Shown here piece after piece: positions 40,826-52,199 of a stretch of 60,000 nucleotides of DNA. The notes under the pieces are model-generated. The model did no database searches. It was not told the origin of the DNA and was given only the letters and a program-made list of their open reading frames with translations. Position 1 is the first letter of the stretch. The number at the start of each line of letters is the position of its first letter. A program made the position numbers and the translations under genes. This stretch comes from Adiantum capillus-veneris (lineage: Eukaryota > Streptophyta > Polypodiopsida > Polypodiales > Pteridaceae). The stretch is from contig CM043959.1 in NCBI GenBank assembly GCA_014529385.2, forward strand, positions 88,211,529-88,271,528, written 5' to 3'.

Positions 40826-41305
40826 TGTGTGGTAATAAATGCCTGCAAGAGGGTGGAGGGCTGCCAGCAAGATCAAGGACTCTAAGGTCTCAGGGACGGC
40901 CAATCCTATCTCACTATAATGGAACTAGCCGACCTCTTATTATGACGCTCTTCCAAGCAATGCAGGTTTATGCTAGTTTCCTTGGTGAACCCTCTGCATA
41001 TGAAGATGTATGGTTCCTTGACACCGGCACCACCGATCATATGACTTATCACCTAGAATGGCTCAAGAACCTTATCTCTCTCTCCATGCCTTTGGAAGTT
41101 AGGTTAGGTGATAATAGCACCCAGTCTACTCAAGCCTACGGTGGTGTTGAGATCACTTTGCCCAGAGGTCATACAATCATTATCCCTCAAGTCTACTATG
41201 TGTGCTAGGCTTGCAAAAAAACTTAATCTTGGTGTTTGAGCTTACTGATCAATGCCTAACGATGGATTTTTCTCGCCTTGGATGCCGTATTCAAGCTTGT
41301 GACCC
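40826..41305 (+). pseudogene. Second copia fragment, left half (Gag end and protease)
   Basis: Plus-strand frame with MQVYASFLGEPSAYEDVWFL, DTGTTDHMTYHLEWLKNL and GGVEITLPRGHTIIIPQ. This is the same family as 38801-40803, in opposite orientation. The frame stops at the duplication gaccc (41301-41305) and continues at 57701, where a gypsy element had inserted. Confidence 0.82.
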
Positions 41306-41802
41306 TGTCACGGACTTGGGCACCCTAAGTCGGAAATCTGGCACAACACACGAGAGAATCACTTTTTAAAAAAAACTTCACAACTTATAACTTGAGTCGA
41401 CACGGATCGGTGTAGTTCCGTGCCTTTCGGTATTTATTTTTACTAGAGCAAAGTTACAACACCCGCGTGTCCTCTGCTCTCAGACTCCGCGTCCAGATGC
41501 TCTGAAGTGTGAGGGGCCTTGGGTTCTTTTTAAAGGCTCTTGGCCTCAAAAGCAGTTACATGAAAAAGCTCCTAACTCAAAAGCAACTCGCCCAAAAGCA
41601 TCTGGTTCCCAAATCTGCCAGAAAAAGCACTCAGCACCGATTACGGAATTTTGTACAGTTGCCAGGTCATCATGCTGTCAGCGTAGATCGTGGAAATCCG
41701 TATTGTTTGCCATGTCAGCCTGTCAGCAGGCCTGTCCGTACAGCTTGCTGCCATGTCAGCACCTTTGTCCAGGCAATACTGCCACATCATCAGTTTGTGA
41801 CA
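41306..41802 (-). repeat. 3' LTR of the pol-less gypsy element
   Basis: Plus strand begins TGTCACGGACTTGGGCAC and ends CATCAGTTTGTGACA. The shared LTR core is at 41420-41441. Confidence 0.9.
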
Positions 41803-42589
41803 TGCCCCCCTCTTGAAAGAATTGTTATCACCCTCGATTACGCCTACAAAATCAGACATAAGCCATCAACCAATTCAGTAGACATGGACTCTAAGTACCA
41901 TTGCACTAGACGACACAAATCCAACACTTGTACAAAGACAACACTCATATCACATCACATTCAAATCATATCACATAGAGTAGCTAATTCCATATTGCGA
42001 TCATGTCCATGGATTTCGTTATTATCTAGGACCATGATTCCTAGAAACGTATTGAGTAATCGCATCTAGATCCATCCTAGATCTCACTAATGTCAGATTA
42101 ACTAATTCCATATTGCGATCATGTCCATAGATTTCTCAAGACCAAAATGCTATAGTCATTTCTTCAATCATTCCATCTGCACTCAAGCACAGTCATGTGC
42201 GAGTAATCATTTCCGGGGATCCCAATCCATCAATCACACATTGAGTTCATACTGAACAGAGTGGTTCAATCATTCAGTTCTACTTATGTGGCCATCTCAT
42301 CCCGCAAGAACTCTTGATGCGCTCACAACAGTTCCATTCAATCATTCATCATGATTCAAAATTCATGATTCTTATCGTTGTCAGGTCCATTATGGAGCTG
42401 TCATTGCTCTGAATTCATCATCATCTGATTCTCAATCCTGTTATCAGTTTACAAATAGCAGGCTCTTCCATAAAACATCACTTTCATACATAAATGAAAG
42501 TCACCTTCAAAAATTGCTATTTCATTCATAAATTCATAAAGCAAAATAATGCTAGTTCATCCATAATTTTCTATCTAATGTTTGTTCTG
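41803..42589 (-). other. 3' spacer of the pol-less gypsy element
   Basis: Starts CATGCCCCCCTCTTGAAAG, like the sequence next to the LTR at 51549 of the complete element (TACCCCCCTCTTGAAAG). Contains repeats of 'gtccat(g/a)gattt' and 'ttccatattgcgatcatg' at 41985-42020 and 42100-42135. Non-coding. Confidence 0.6.
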
Positions 42590-43483
42590 GAACGAGTATC
42601 TCCTCGCCCCGTTATATTTTCAATATGTCAGTCATCCTCATTCTTGTGCCTTTTTGGGGCACCATATAGAGATATGTCCTTGTTCTCCATATTCAAAACA
42701 CTTTCTCGCTTTGAGATATTCGTCTTTCGGTTCTTTTGTCAGTCGAAATCGTGTATCTCTCTGTCGTATGCTTCTGATTTGACTTGTTGAAGGCTCATTT
42801 GGTGGTTAAGTCAAGTTACCCGGAAGTATAGTAAATCCCAACTTCGCATGTCCCATCAATTGTTGTATGAACTCGGACTTCTGCTCAAGGCAGTAAGGTC
42901 GGATCTCTTTGGGAAGTCCACAACAAAACCGCTCGATTTACTGCTTGAAACTAATCTTCTTAAAGGATGAAGTAGGTAAGAAAACATCCCAAAATCTCTC
43001 ACAGTAGGTATCCAAGGGTTGTGTTGACCATCCGAAGATGATTCCAATCGGTAATCATGTCCCATTTGTATTCTTGAGTGAGCCATGAAGAAATAAAGAG
43101 TCTCTTAAACTTCAACCACTTTGTCGGTGCTTCTTTTCTTAACCAGAAAATGCTATATCAATTTGTGGGATGAAGGCTAAAGCCTTGGGAGCATCTCAAA
43201 ACCTTGAAAAGGTTTCAAACTTTACTGCCTGTCTACCCTCTTTGAATTCCTTGGAAATTTTTGCCCTTATCTTCGAGAAAATCATTGATTGGCTCTGTAA
43301 AAGTGCTTCCTTTTTTATTAAAACATATGGTCCTTTCGACGTTTCTTGCTCTATCTGTCCTCATCACTCGAGTCAGAAGAGGATGAGTGGTTCGAGCTTT
43401 CAGAAGAAGATGAGGACAAGCTGGACAATCCTTCCAAACGTACATGCTTCTTCTATTTTCTTGCATTCACAAAAGCGGATTTT
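42590..43483 (-). pseudogene. gag: Gag, C-terminal part (left of the LINE)
   Basis: Leftward from 43483: KKHVRLEGLSSL and a poly-Ser/Glu tract (near 43400), Gag core pieces near 43250-42850 (including YNNLIKWLKFKRLF-like and SNGQHNPWIP), and the knuckle CFEYGEQGHISIWC (near 42690). It is the same order as 56300-55250. Several stops and shifts. Confidence 0.75.
43471..43483. repeat. LINE target-site duplication, left copy
   Basis: aaaagcggatttt here against aaaagagcatttt at 50261-50273, 11 of 13 identical. Confidence 0.65.
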
Positions 43484-43809
43484 TGGGAGCTCGCTGCTGC
43501 TGTTCGCTGCCCCCCGCCATCGATGAACACCACCCCTTTTTCCCTCGCACTGCCCTTCCTTGCGCGCTCGTGCTTCCTACCCTTGCGCTCTGCCCGCCTC
43601 TGCCCGCCTCCCCCTCTCGCTCCTCTATCCCCACGCACCAGCGCCCCCGTCTCCTGCTCGTTGCCTCCAGCTTCTTCCTCGCACAACCTCCCCTCTTTGC
43701 CATCGGTTTCTCCTTGCGCCTCAACCTTGAGGGCTTGACCTTCACTGTCGGAGTTCCTCGGAAGTCGTTTCTTTCTTGTCATCCACCGCACTCACAACAG
43801 TAGACACGC

Positions 43810-45382
43810 ATGGAGGCTCATGCTCCACCCCAAAGGGACTCTGTAGAAGCCCTTTCGCCCGACCATGCAGAGCCCACCATCCGGCCTGCTCTCACGTTGA
43901 CAGAGCAAGCGAGCCTAGCCACAGAGGTGGAGCGCCTCCAAGCAACCTCTGTCATCTGCAAGATCATCGGCACCCGACCTAGCAAAGGAGAGGTGAGTGA
44001 TCTCTAGGCTCGCTTGTTTACAGAGGTGGGCAAGATCCTTGATGTTCATCTTCTCGGGCGTGTAATATCAGATAGAGTTTGAGATTCCCGAGATGGCATC
44101 CAAGGTCATTGTGATGAGACCCCTAGCCATCCAAGCAGTTTGGGCACACTTTCAACAGTGGCGCCATGGTTTCGATCCAGCTACCGACGTTCTTGTCGAC
44201 GAGGCAGACTTGCCCATCTCAGTTTTCTTCCCCGGCCTGAGGAGGGAGTACTTTTTGCTCCCATCCTAAATAGACTCAAAGATTGGGATTGTCTTCGAGA
44301 CACCTCGCACGATAGCCTCTGTAGTTGCCAAGGCGGCTGGCATTCCCACAGTACGTGTTCTAGTTTGGGGCACCCACACTCTCCCGAAGGTCATCCTACT
44401 ACCTCGATGTTGGTTGGTTCCATCAGAGCGTGGAGTATTCGGCCTCCGAAATCAGTGTTTTATTTGTTGTTAGATGGGTCATCTTGCGAAGGCCTGTCCA
44501 CGGAGGAGGCCCCGACCTTCACCTTAGGTTCAGCCCCAGCCTTCAAAAGCAGTAGATTGAGTCACAAGGTACTCAAGAAGATCCAGCCTCTAAGCCTGGG
44601 GCTCACGTGGAGGATGGCTGCCAGCAAGTTCATGGTCCGCATAGACAGGGCCACCATGTCAGAATGGTCCCCAGGCTTCAAGCCAGCAGTAGTGGGTTCT
44701 CACAAGGAGCCGTTTCGACCCTCTTCAGTAGGACGAGGTCCCAGCTCCACCCTCCACCTCACCCTCACCCTTGACAGCCCCTTTCCCCAAGTTCCCCTCT
44801 GTCCCTCCCTACCCGCCTCCTTCCTCCTCCCCTCCTCGCCCCTCTCCCTCTGCCGCTCCCCGCCCCTCCCCCGAGTTCCCCTCCGTCCCTCCCTCCCCGC
44901 CTCCTTCCTCCTCCCCTCCTCGTCCCTCTCCCTCTGCCGCTCCCTTCCCCCCCTCTCCTCCTTCTCCCGCTAGCCCTCCTGCTTCCACATCTCCTCCCGC
45001 TCCTACCTCGCAGCCGACCCAGGGGGAAGGACCTTCCTCAGCTGCTAGGAGATCTCTTGGCAACGCTTTTTCCACGGGTCGCTTGGCAAGAGAGGGACAG
45101 CCTTTCTTGAGAACCCCCCTTCTGGTGCAGACATCTCCCTTTGCAGCAATTCCTCATGGACTGACGAGCTTCGACATTCGTCGTCGGTGGGACTTCTTTG
45201 CCTACGACTTCATACGTTTTCTTGGAGACCCTTCACCAGACTTTGAGGCAGCTTGCTTCAGAGTTCATGTATTGTTCCTTGCAGCTAGAGGGATAGAGGC
45301 CCTGGACTCAATGGTGGGATTCTCTTTTCCCCTATGTGGCAAGGACCAGCTTGAGTTTACTTTGGACTTAGTGTTGGAGTGA
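43810..45382 (+). pseudogene. LINE ORF1 (RRM-like region, CCHC knuckle, Pro-rich linker)
   Basis: ATG 43810: MEAHAPPQRDSVEALSP, VERLQATSVICKIIGTRPSK (start of a DUF4283/RRM-like region). After several shifts come CFICC-equivalent sequence near 44457-44500 (QCFICC.MGHLAKACP pattern), a Pro/Ser-rich linker (44750-45010) and the C-terminal block SLGNAFSTGRLAREGQPFLR and FDIRRRWDFFAYDFIRFLGD, ending LDLVLE with TGA. ORF1 proteins of plant L1 elements bind the element RNA. At least four frame changes. The second LINE at 58640 keeps the first part in better shape. Confidence 0.8.
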
Positions 45383-45750
45383 CTACAGGCATAGGCCCTC
45401 GAGTTCTCTCACCACATGGGAGACCTGGGGGTTACAAACTTGGTACAGACTCTGTGGCCGTTGGCCAAGTTCTCAATGACACCTCCAAACTTGGCAGGAT
45501 GTAGAAACATTGTGGTACACTTCTTTGCTGCTGACACGCAGAGCCCACCATGCTATGTACACATACATGAGGACTTCTGGACAAAGGAGGTTGCTCTACA
45601 CACGGCTCGGTCTTCTTGGGCCTAGGCTAGACACTCTTTACAGTCACACCTATCTCGGGGAACCTTGGATGCGGATTATTCCCCATCTAAGCCAGCCTTG
45701 AAGATAGCACGATTAGTTACTGCTGCAGCATCAATTCTCTCTCGCTCTCC

Positions 45751-48700
45751 ATGAGGATCGTCTCATGGAACGTAAAAGGATTTGGTGGGCCCCAATTTCA
45801 ACGCCAGAGGGGTCGATTCCGTCAAGAGCTTCAATGATGCCTTGTGTACGGAGAGATTGATCTTCTTATTCTATAGGAGCATCATCTGTGTGAGAGTTGC
45901 ATTAGACAATGTGATCAGCTTCTCCGTGGGCTATATGAAACATTTTGGTCAGTTGCATTTGGACTTGGTGGTATCCAGGGAGGGGTATGTATCGCTATTG
46001 CGGACTCTTGCAGTAGGCCATTGTGGACAGAGGTATTATTTTTCCTGGCAGGGTTCAGTGGATTACTATGCACATTCAGGGTTGCCTCTTGGGATCCCTG
46101 AACATCTATGCGCCCAATGTGGCAAGTACACGTGCAGAGTTTTGGTCTCACATTGTAGAGTCTCTGCCGCATGCAGAGCAATGGTGCATTGGGGGTGACT
46201 TCAACATGTTGGAGGACCCCTCTGACAGGATTGGAGGTAGCCATGCTACTGTGCACGGAGCTGAGTTGGCAGCTTGGGAGAGGCTATGTATGACTTTGAG
46301 GGTTTCAGATGTTTGGCAGCACTCTGGCTTTGTGAGGCCCCCAAACAGCCTGGCCTGCTCTTGTTCGGACCGCAGAGTGGGAGGAGTGAATCTATCTCGG
46401 ATAGATTGCTTCTACGCTAGTGACCACATCTATGACTTGGGTGGGACAGTTTGATTTCTGACTGGGATATCTTTTTTGGACCATGCACCAGTGATTCTCA
46501 CTGTGACAAATAGATAGAGGAGAGGGAGCATGATGAAGGAGAGCACGATGCTACGCATCTTTGAGAGGATCTTGATGGACTCTGAGCTCAGAGAGTGAGT
46601 GGTGGCTCTTTGGACAGAGGGCTTGGACAAGCAAGACTCTCTTGGTGAGAGGATCTTGCTGACAGAGTGGCCTCTGGACTTGCTTAGCTTGGTCGGTTCT
46701 TTCCTCAGGAGTCTACGGCCCGCCTGCCTGGTTGCAGCGAGAGAGGAGGAGCAGCGTCCCCGATGGGGCGTTTCTTCCTTGCAGAGGATGCATGAGCAAC
46801 ACCCAGACAGCCCGTGGTTGGAGGAGCAGTTGCAGCAGGCTCGCGAGGAGCTTGCCAGCATAGAGGAGAGGTGTCATGAGTTTTCTTTCCATTGACAAGC
46901 ATCTCAGTGGACCCAGGTGGGTGACAGAGTGACGAGGGTGTTCTTTGAGACAGTGGGACCCCGGCATGCGCACGCCAGTATCAGCCAGTTGAGGAGGCCT
47001 AACGGGTCAGTTGCTTCAGAGCCAGAGGACATGCGTGCAGTTACTACTAACTTTTACTGTGACGTGTTGTCAGCAGAGCCTCAGTTAGAGTGTTAGGATG
47101 CATGTAGAGAGCAGGTTTGGGCACAGATGCCTTGTCTTGTGACTGAGGAGGCTTTGAGCTACCTCTCAACTAGAGGAGCTCCACACGGCCCTTAGAGCAC
47201 TTCCCCGTGGTAGCTGTCTCGGTGAGGCTGGTTTGACTCCCTGTTTTTTCTTAGAGTACTAGGACTTGCTTGGCTTAGATCTCTGCAGCGCTTTTCAGTA
47301 CATCTTACATAGAGGAGAGATGCCTGACAGCATGAGTGAGGGCTTGATCTACCTCATTCCCAAGGAGGGTGGCTCCTTGGATGAGATTCGACAGTGGTGG
47401 CCCATCACCATCCTCAACTCAGCCTACATAATTCTTGCCAAGAATCTGAGTTTGAGGATTCAGCCATTTCTAGAGAGCATTACACATGGGACGAAGACAG
47501 GTTGTGTCAAGGAGGGCAATATCCTAGACAACATCTTCACTTTTTGGGAGGCATCTGCCCTCGTACGCCTGCGCAGTGAGGATCTGGTGATTCTTCTCGA
47601 TTTTGAGAAGGCCTACGATAGAATTGACTGGGACTTTTTGGAGGGCACTCTACGTAGGATGGGCCTCTGAGATGCTGGATGAGAGGTGAGTCAGCTCTCT
47701 ACAGACGTGCACACAGTCAGGTGCTTTTCGCATGAGGCATAAGAGACCGTTTCATGCTCACACGTTCGGTCAGACAGGGCTTTCCTCTTGCCCCCTTCCT
47801 CTTTCTGTTCTATGCTGAGGCGATCAGCAGATTTTTGGTTTCACAGCAGGTTGTTCTACGTGGCTTAGCTCTCCCTATTCGGGGCGATGAGCTATTGGAT
47901 GCTGAGTTTGCAGATGACTCAGCTTTGTACTTGGAGGGCTAGGAGGCCAACTTGCACAGGTGTGAGCAAGCCCTTGAGACGTTTTGTTTTGCATCAGGCG
48001 CATTGATCAACTGGAGGAAGATAGTGGCTTTCTCTATTGGTAGTGCTCCTACGCTTGATTGGATGCCAGGTGAGGGTTTCAGATGGATCCCCCAAGGGAC
48101 TCCAGTTCGATACTTGGACTGTTAGGTTGGCTTCGACTTGTCTCCTAAGCAGCAAATTGCTCCCCTCCTCCTGTCCATCAGGAGGAAGCTGTTACATTAG
48201 AGCTCGGCACGACTTTCTTTGGTAGGCAGAGTTGTAATGGCCAACTAGGTGTTGTTGGCTACTATGTGGTACATTACATTTTGTTGGATCTTTTTGAGCT
48301 TCTGCATCAGCCAGGTAGAAGAAGAAGAAGAAGAATTTCCTTTGGTCAGGGCGCAATACTCAGATAGCTCGGGCCAAAGTGGCCTGGCAGGTCATCACTC
48401 TACCTTGTTCTGAGGGGGGGTTGGGGATCATAGACCCAGCACATCAGAGCAGAGCCCTTGGAAGTTTGTTGTCAGAGGACTCCTTCCAGTGGAGGATCCC
48501 TGGAAGGAGTTTTTGCTTCAGCGGCTTAGAGCTAGAGTGCCTCAGGCAGGAGGCCCATTGAGACCTTCCATCAGATGGATTTTCACAGAGATGCGTAGAG
48601 TTGGGCTGAGCAGGAGACTAGAGTATCATTTTGCTGTGAGCCTGCTTCGCTCCTGGGAGCAGCTGCGGAGAGGCCTGGAGCAATACTAGCCCAAGCCCCA

Positions 48701-49981
48701 CTTGCATGGAGGAGTGCGACATCCCCTTGTTTGGAACCCCATGGTCAGCACTCAGAAAGGCCACTTGGTTGGTAGTAGGCCTCATGTTTCTTGGGGTCCC
48801 ATGACAGAGGGTCCAACACGCACTCCAGGTGTCTAGCTGCAGTTCTTGGGTTTGTCAGAGAAGCTTCAGAGCATCCAGCTACAGGGCATGAGGGGGATAC
48901 AGAGCATGTGTCAGGACATCACAAAGGCAGTACTAGTTGAGTGGCTTACACATCTCTAGTCAGTAGCGCCTAGATGGATGGGGGCCTTCACGCAATTGGA
49001 GGACCTCATCGCAGCTTGGGCTTGCTCAGAGACTATACCCTCCATGTTTTTCGAGTTACAAGACGAGGGTCGATTACACAGAGTCTCTATAGAGGCCCCA
49101 CAGGCTGCAAAGTGTTGTTTTCAGAGGATCCGAGCTGTGGGCATCTATGGGAGGACTTGTATCATAGATCCTGACCCAGTAGCTCTTGAGACAGGCCATT
49201 GGAGGCTGTGGGCTTGGGAGAGCTGTCGACTAGCACGAGTGCAGTGGGATCCTGGAGAGTGGTTTTGGAGGGACCCTTTCGCTTCAGCCGACCATCCAGG
49301 GGTCCCTTTCTTTCAGTACACTATTCGACTGGGACGTCACATATTGACAGCACGAAGAGAGGCTCGTCCTGCAGCAACACCTCATTGGCAGGAGGAGGGT
49401 CTCACAGTTGAGTTCTTGTCACCCTTTTGGGCGAGGTTGTGGGATGCCAAACAACCACGGTGAGTCACTCTGTTTCAGTGGCTAGTTGCACATAGAGCCA
49501 CCGCAATGGGGAGCTGGCTAGTACATAGCTGCCTTCTGGAAGCATGCGCAGCTTGTGACCATCCTTTGGAGAGTCAGCTTCATTGTCTGTGGGACTGCCC
49601 CGTGGCACAACAGGTTTAGCTTTTCATGTCCTTCGGCTGATGCCAACTCTTTCCACAGCACGACAATACACTTGGGGGGCAGCTGCTTGGTCCACTCTCA
49701 CGGGCCCTGCACTACAGTTTGAGCTATCCTTCACCAGCAGGATGATAGTGGTACAGGGGAGACAACCTACACTCCAGCCTGCTACGGAGCTTACCTCACA
49801 GGAGTGGTGCAGTGAGCGGGAGGTGTGTTGGGAGCTCATTTGTGGCCTGACACACTGGTTCATTTGGCGGGCCCGCTACTTCCGCATCTTCGAGGCTTGC
49901 CTTGTGCCACCAGCGGAGACTGTTCGAGATTTTTGGTTGGAGTTGATCCATACTCTCAGGGGACAGTTCGAGAGACTTTAG
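45751..49981 (+). pseudogene. LINE ORF2 (APE endonuclease, reverse transcriptase)
   Basis: ATG 45751: MRIVSWNVKGFGGP, the start of APE-type endonucleases. Then NIYAPNVASTRAEFW and GGDFNMLEDPSDRIGG (46100-46230), and RIDCFYASDH near the end of the domain. RT: GLIYLIPKEGGSLDEIRQWW (47341), LVILLDFEKAYDRIDWDF (47585-47640), RQGFPLAPFLFLFYAEAIS (47770) and FADDSALYLEG with the catalytic DD (47910). C-terminal: VITLPCSEGGLGIIDPAHQS (48390) and HCLWDCPVAQQ (49580). It nicks target DNA and copies the RNA in place. Many stops and shifts (for example near 45825, 46195, 47095, 47670, 47941). Confidence 0.9.
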
Positions 49982-50260
49982 GGCAGCTCCAACCGCATGC
50001 GGGAGCGTAGAGAAGCATTCCTTCGACTCTAGCCCATGGGTCTTTCTTCACCATGGTCCAGGGTGAGCTCAGATGGCACTACCGTCCACGTGAGTGGCTT
50101 TTCCCTCCCCCCATCTCCTGATTTAGCCCTCATTGTACATATGCTGTTTTTTCATTGGGAGAGTCTCCCCTTTTGATTGTTGTAGCTCTCTCTAGTAGAG
50201 GTGGTTGTAGCCCTATGGGCAGTTTTATTAACTAATAGAAGGATCTTTTTCTTGAAAAAT

Positions 50261-50750
50261 AAAAGAGCATTTTCGGCCCAAGTAATCAAGGAAGTCGGTG
50301 CCCTTGTGGCGTTTCCTCAGTTGCTTCTTCTTTGCCCCCATTGGTTGACTCGTCTTTTGACAACGTCCTCAAGTTCATCTTCAGTAAATATCCGTGGGAC
50401 AGGAGGTTTCTTGAGGGCTGACTTCATCGGGGAACAAGGGCTTTCTGCCAATGGGAATGCAACTCATCAATCGGGTGCCGCGTAAAAAAATTGGTATACT
50501 CGGGATCCTTTGCAAACTCAAGCATCTGCTTTGCACAATCATCAACCTGTTGTTGACGCTGCATCTCCATCAATTGATATCCCATAGGTTGAGGGGGCCT
50601 ATACTACAGATCTGCTGGTTTATTCAAATTTCTCGTGCTGCCTTCTGTTTCAGAAGCGTCAGGAGGGCTCGTCTAGTTCTTGTGGAATTTGTCGTTTGAA
50701 TCCATGTGTGCCGTGGTAAGAGGATCTTATTTCCCGATAGAAGAGAAATC
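50261..50750 (-). pseudogene. gag: Gag, N-terminal part (right of the LINE)
   Basis: Leftward from about 50700, pieces equivalent to YMSETSF/KQMLEFAKDPEYTNF (50490-50540) and a lysine-rich KKQLRKRHKGTDFLDYLGR-like stretch (50290-50330), in the same order as 56750-56300. The start codon region lies near 50700 next to the primer site at 50753-50768. The copy is cut by the LINE at 50260. Confidence 0.75.
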
Positions 50751-50769
50751 GACCATGCTTTGGTACCAC

Positions 50770-50999
50770 TTTCACAGACTTGGGTACCCCAAGTCGGAAA
50801 TTGGGACACACGAGAGAATCACTTTTAAAAAAAATACTTCACAACTTAAAAACTTGAGTCGACACAGCCCGGCGTAGTTTTGTGCCAAAAGGTATTGGCC
50901 CCAAAAGCTGGTGCCCCTTTCGGTATTTATTTTTATATTAATGCTTGAGCAAAGTTACAACACCCGTGAGCCCTCTGCTCTCAGACTCTGCGTCTAGAT
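50770..50999 (-). repeat. 5' LTR of pol-less element, part 1
   Basis: Plus strand TTTCACAGACTTGGGTACCC onward, homologous to 41306-41520, with the shared core at 50911-50934. It is broken at tagat (50995-50999), where a complete gypsy element is inserted; part 2 is at 57399-57700. Confidence 0.9.
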
Positions 51000-51548
51000 T
51001 GTAACAGACCTGAACACTCCAAGTCAAGAATCAATCGCGACAGCACCAAATAACCACTTCAAACAATTCACAGATCACAATAGATTTGCACCGGCCCGGC
51101 GGAGTTCCGTGCCTAGAGATATTGGCCCCAAAGACTAGCGCCCTTTTCGGTATTTCTTTTATATTAATCAATTCAAAGTACAAGAGAGTGGGTCGGGATT
51201 CACTCTCAGACTCTGCGTCCAGATGCTCTGAGAAGTGAGGCCCTCACCACTAATTTAAAGGTTACAAGGGATGCCCAAAAGCAAAGCCCCAAAAGCTTCA
51301 AATCAAAAGCAACTGCTCTCTCTCTCTCACAGAGAGTCAAAACTTGAAAGCAAAAGCATTCTCTCTCTCTCTTTCTCATTGCGTAGAGAAAAAGCAAGAT
51401 TTGTGTCGCTCATCGTTTAAAAAAATAAATAAATTAGCCTCCGCGGAAATTAGGGTTTTTGGCAAAAATTAGGGTTTGCAGGAATTTTAGGATTTCTGGC
51501 AGAAATTAGGGTTTTTGCTGTCCGTAGCCACGTCATCACTTTGTGACA
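51000..51548 (-). repeat. 3' LTR of the complete gypsy element
   Basis: TGTAACAGACCTGAACACTC to ...TCATCACTTTGTGACA on the plus strand. Shared core at 51138-51160. Three 'aattagggtttttggc' units at 51458-51525. Confidence 0.95.
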
Positions 51549-52199
51549 TACCCCCCTCTTGAAAGCATTGTAATCGACTGCGATTACGCCTGCAAAACCG
51601 ACAAAAGCCATAAACCGTCTTAGCAGACACTGACTGTTAGTACCTACGTACTAGGAACACACTTCTAGCACATGTACAAAATTGACAAACACATCACACG
51701 ACATCACATGACATTCAACATTCATTCAGATCTTAGGGCATGATTTATCGACAATGTAGCTAGCAATAACATCTAGGTCCAATCGGGACCTCATCGATGT
51801 CCGATTGACTAATCCCTATTGCAACCATGTCTATTTGAGATCAAGTAGACCAAAATGCTGCAGTCATTTTGTCTATTAGTCCCTGCACTCAAAAGAAGTC
51901 AAGAACAAATCAGTATCATTATCAGGAATTCCATTTCATAAAGTCATCCAACAGAATACTGTCAACTCTCAGTATCCCTGAAGCTCAAAGAGACATCAGT
52001 GACTTTAGTATCAAAATCAAGGCATCTGTTGACAAAGGAGCGGAGTAACTCCCCTCTTGTGCATCCCACTGCACCAGATCTTGATTCTTCGGCCAAGCTG
52101 AATTTCTGGGTTCCGTTTGGGAGTAGACTATGCTAAACCAAAACATCGAGGTAAAGTTTCACAATCCAAGGAGTATCTGCTAGGTCCTCCTCCTCCATC
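51549..52199 (-). other. 3' untranslated spacer of the complete gypsy element
   Basis: Begins TACCCCCCTCTTGAAAGCA next to the LTR. On the minus strand the last bases before the LTR are TTTCAAGAGGGGGGTA, a purine-rich tract that fits the polypurine primer of plus-strand synthesis. No coding sequence. Confidence 0.7.

Larger units (their letters stand above)
43484..50260 (+). mobile_element. L1-type LINE, apparently full length (6.8 kb)
   Basis: The 5' end (GGGAGCTCGCTGCTGC) matches the start of the second LINE at 58355. The 3' end is the A-rich 'cttgaaaaat', and both sides show a 13-bp imperfect duplication. It splits a gypsy gag in the opposite orientation. It holds ORF1 (43810-45382) and ORF2 (45751-49981), both decayed. 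It is GC-rich compared with its surroundings. Confidence 0.88.

Noticed and set aside
43453-43803. Overlapping open frames on both strands in the LINE 5' region
   Set aside because: GC-rich sequence with few stops. The LINE ORF1 start at 43810 and the homologous start at 58639 explain the region better.
44809-45075. Minus-strand open frame rich in Gly/Glu
   Set aside because: It is the complement of the Pro/Ser-rich linker of LINE ORF1.
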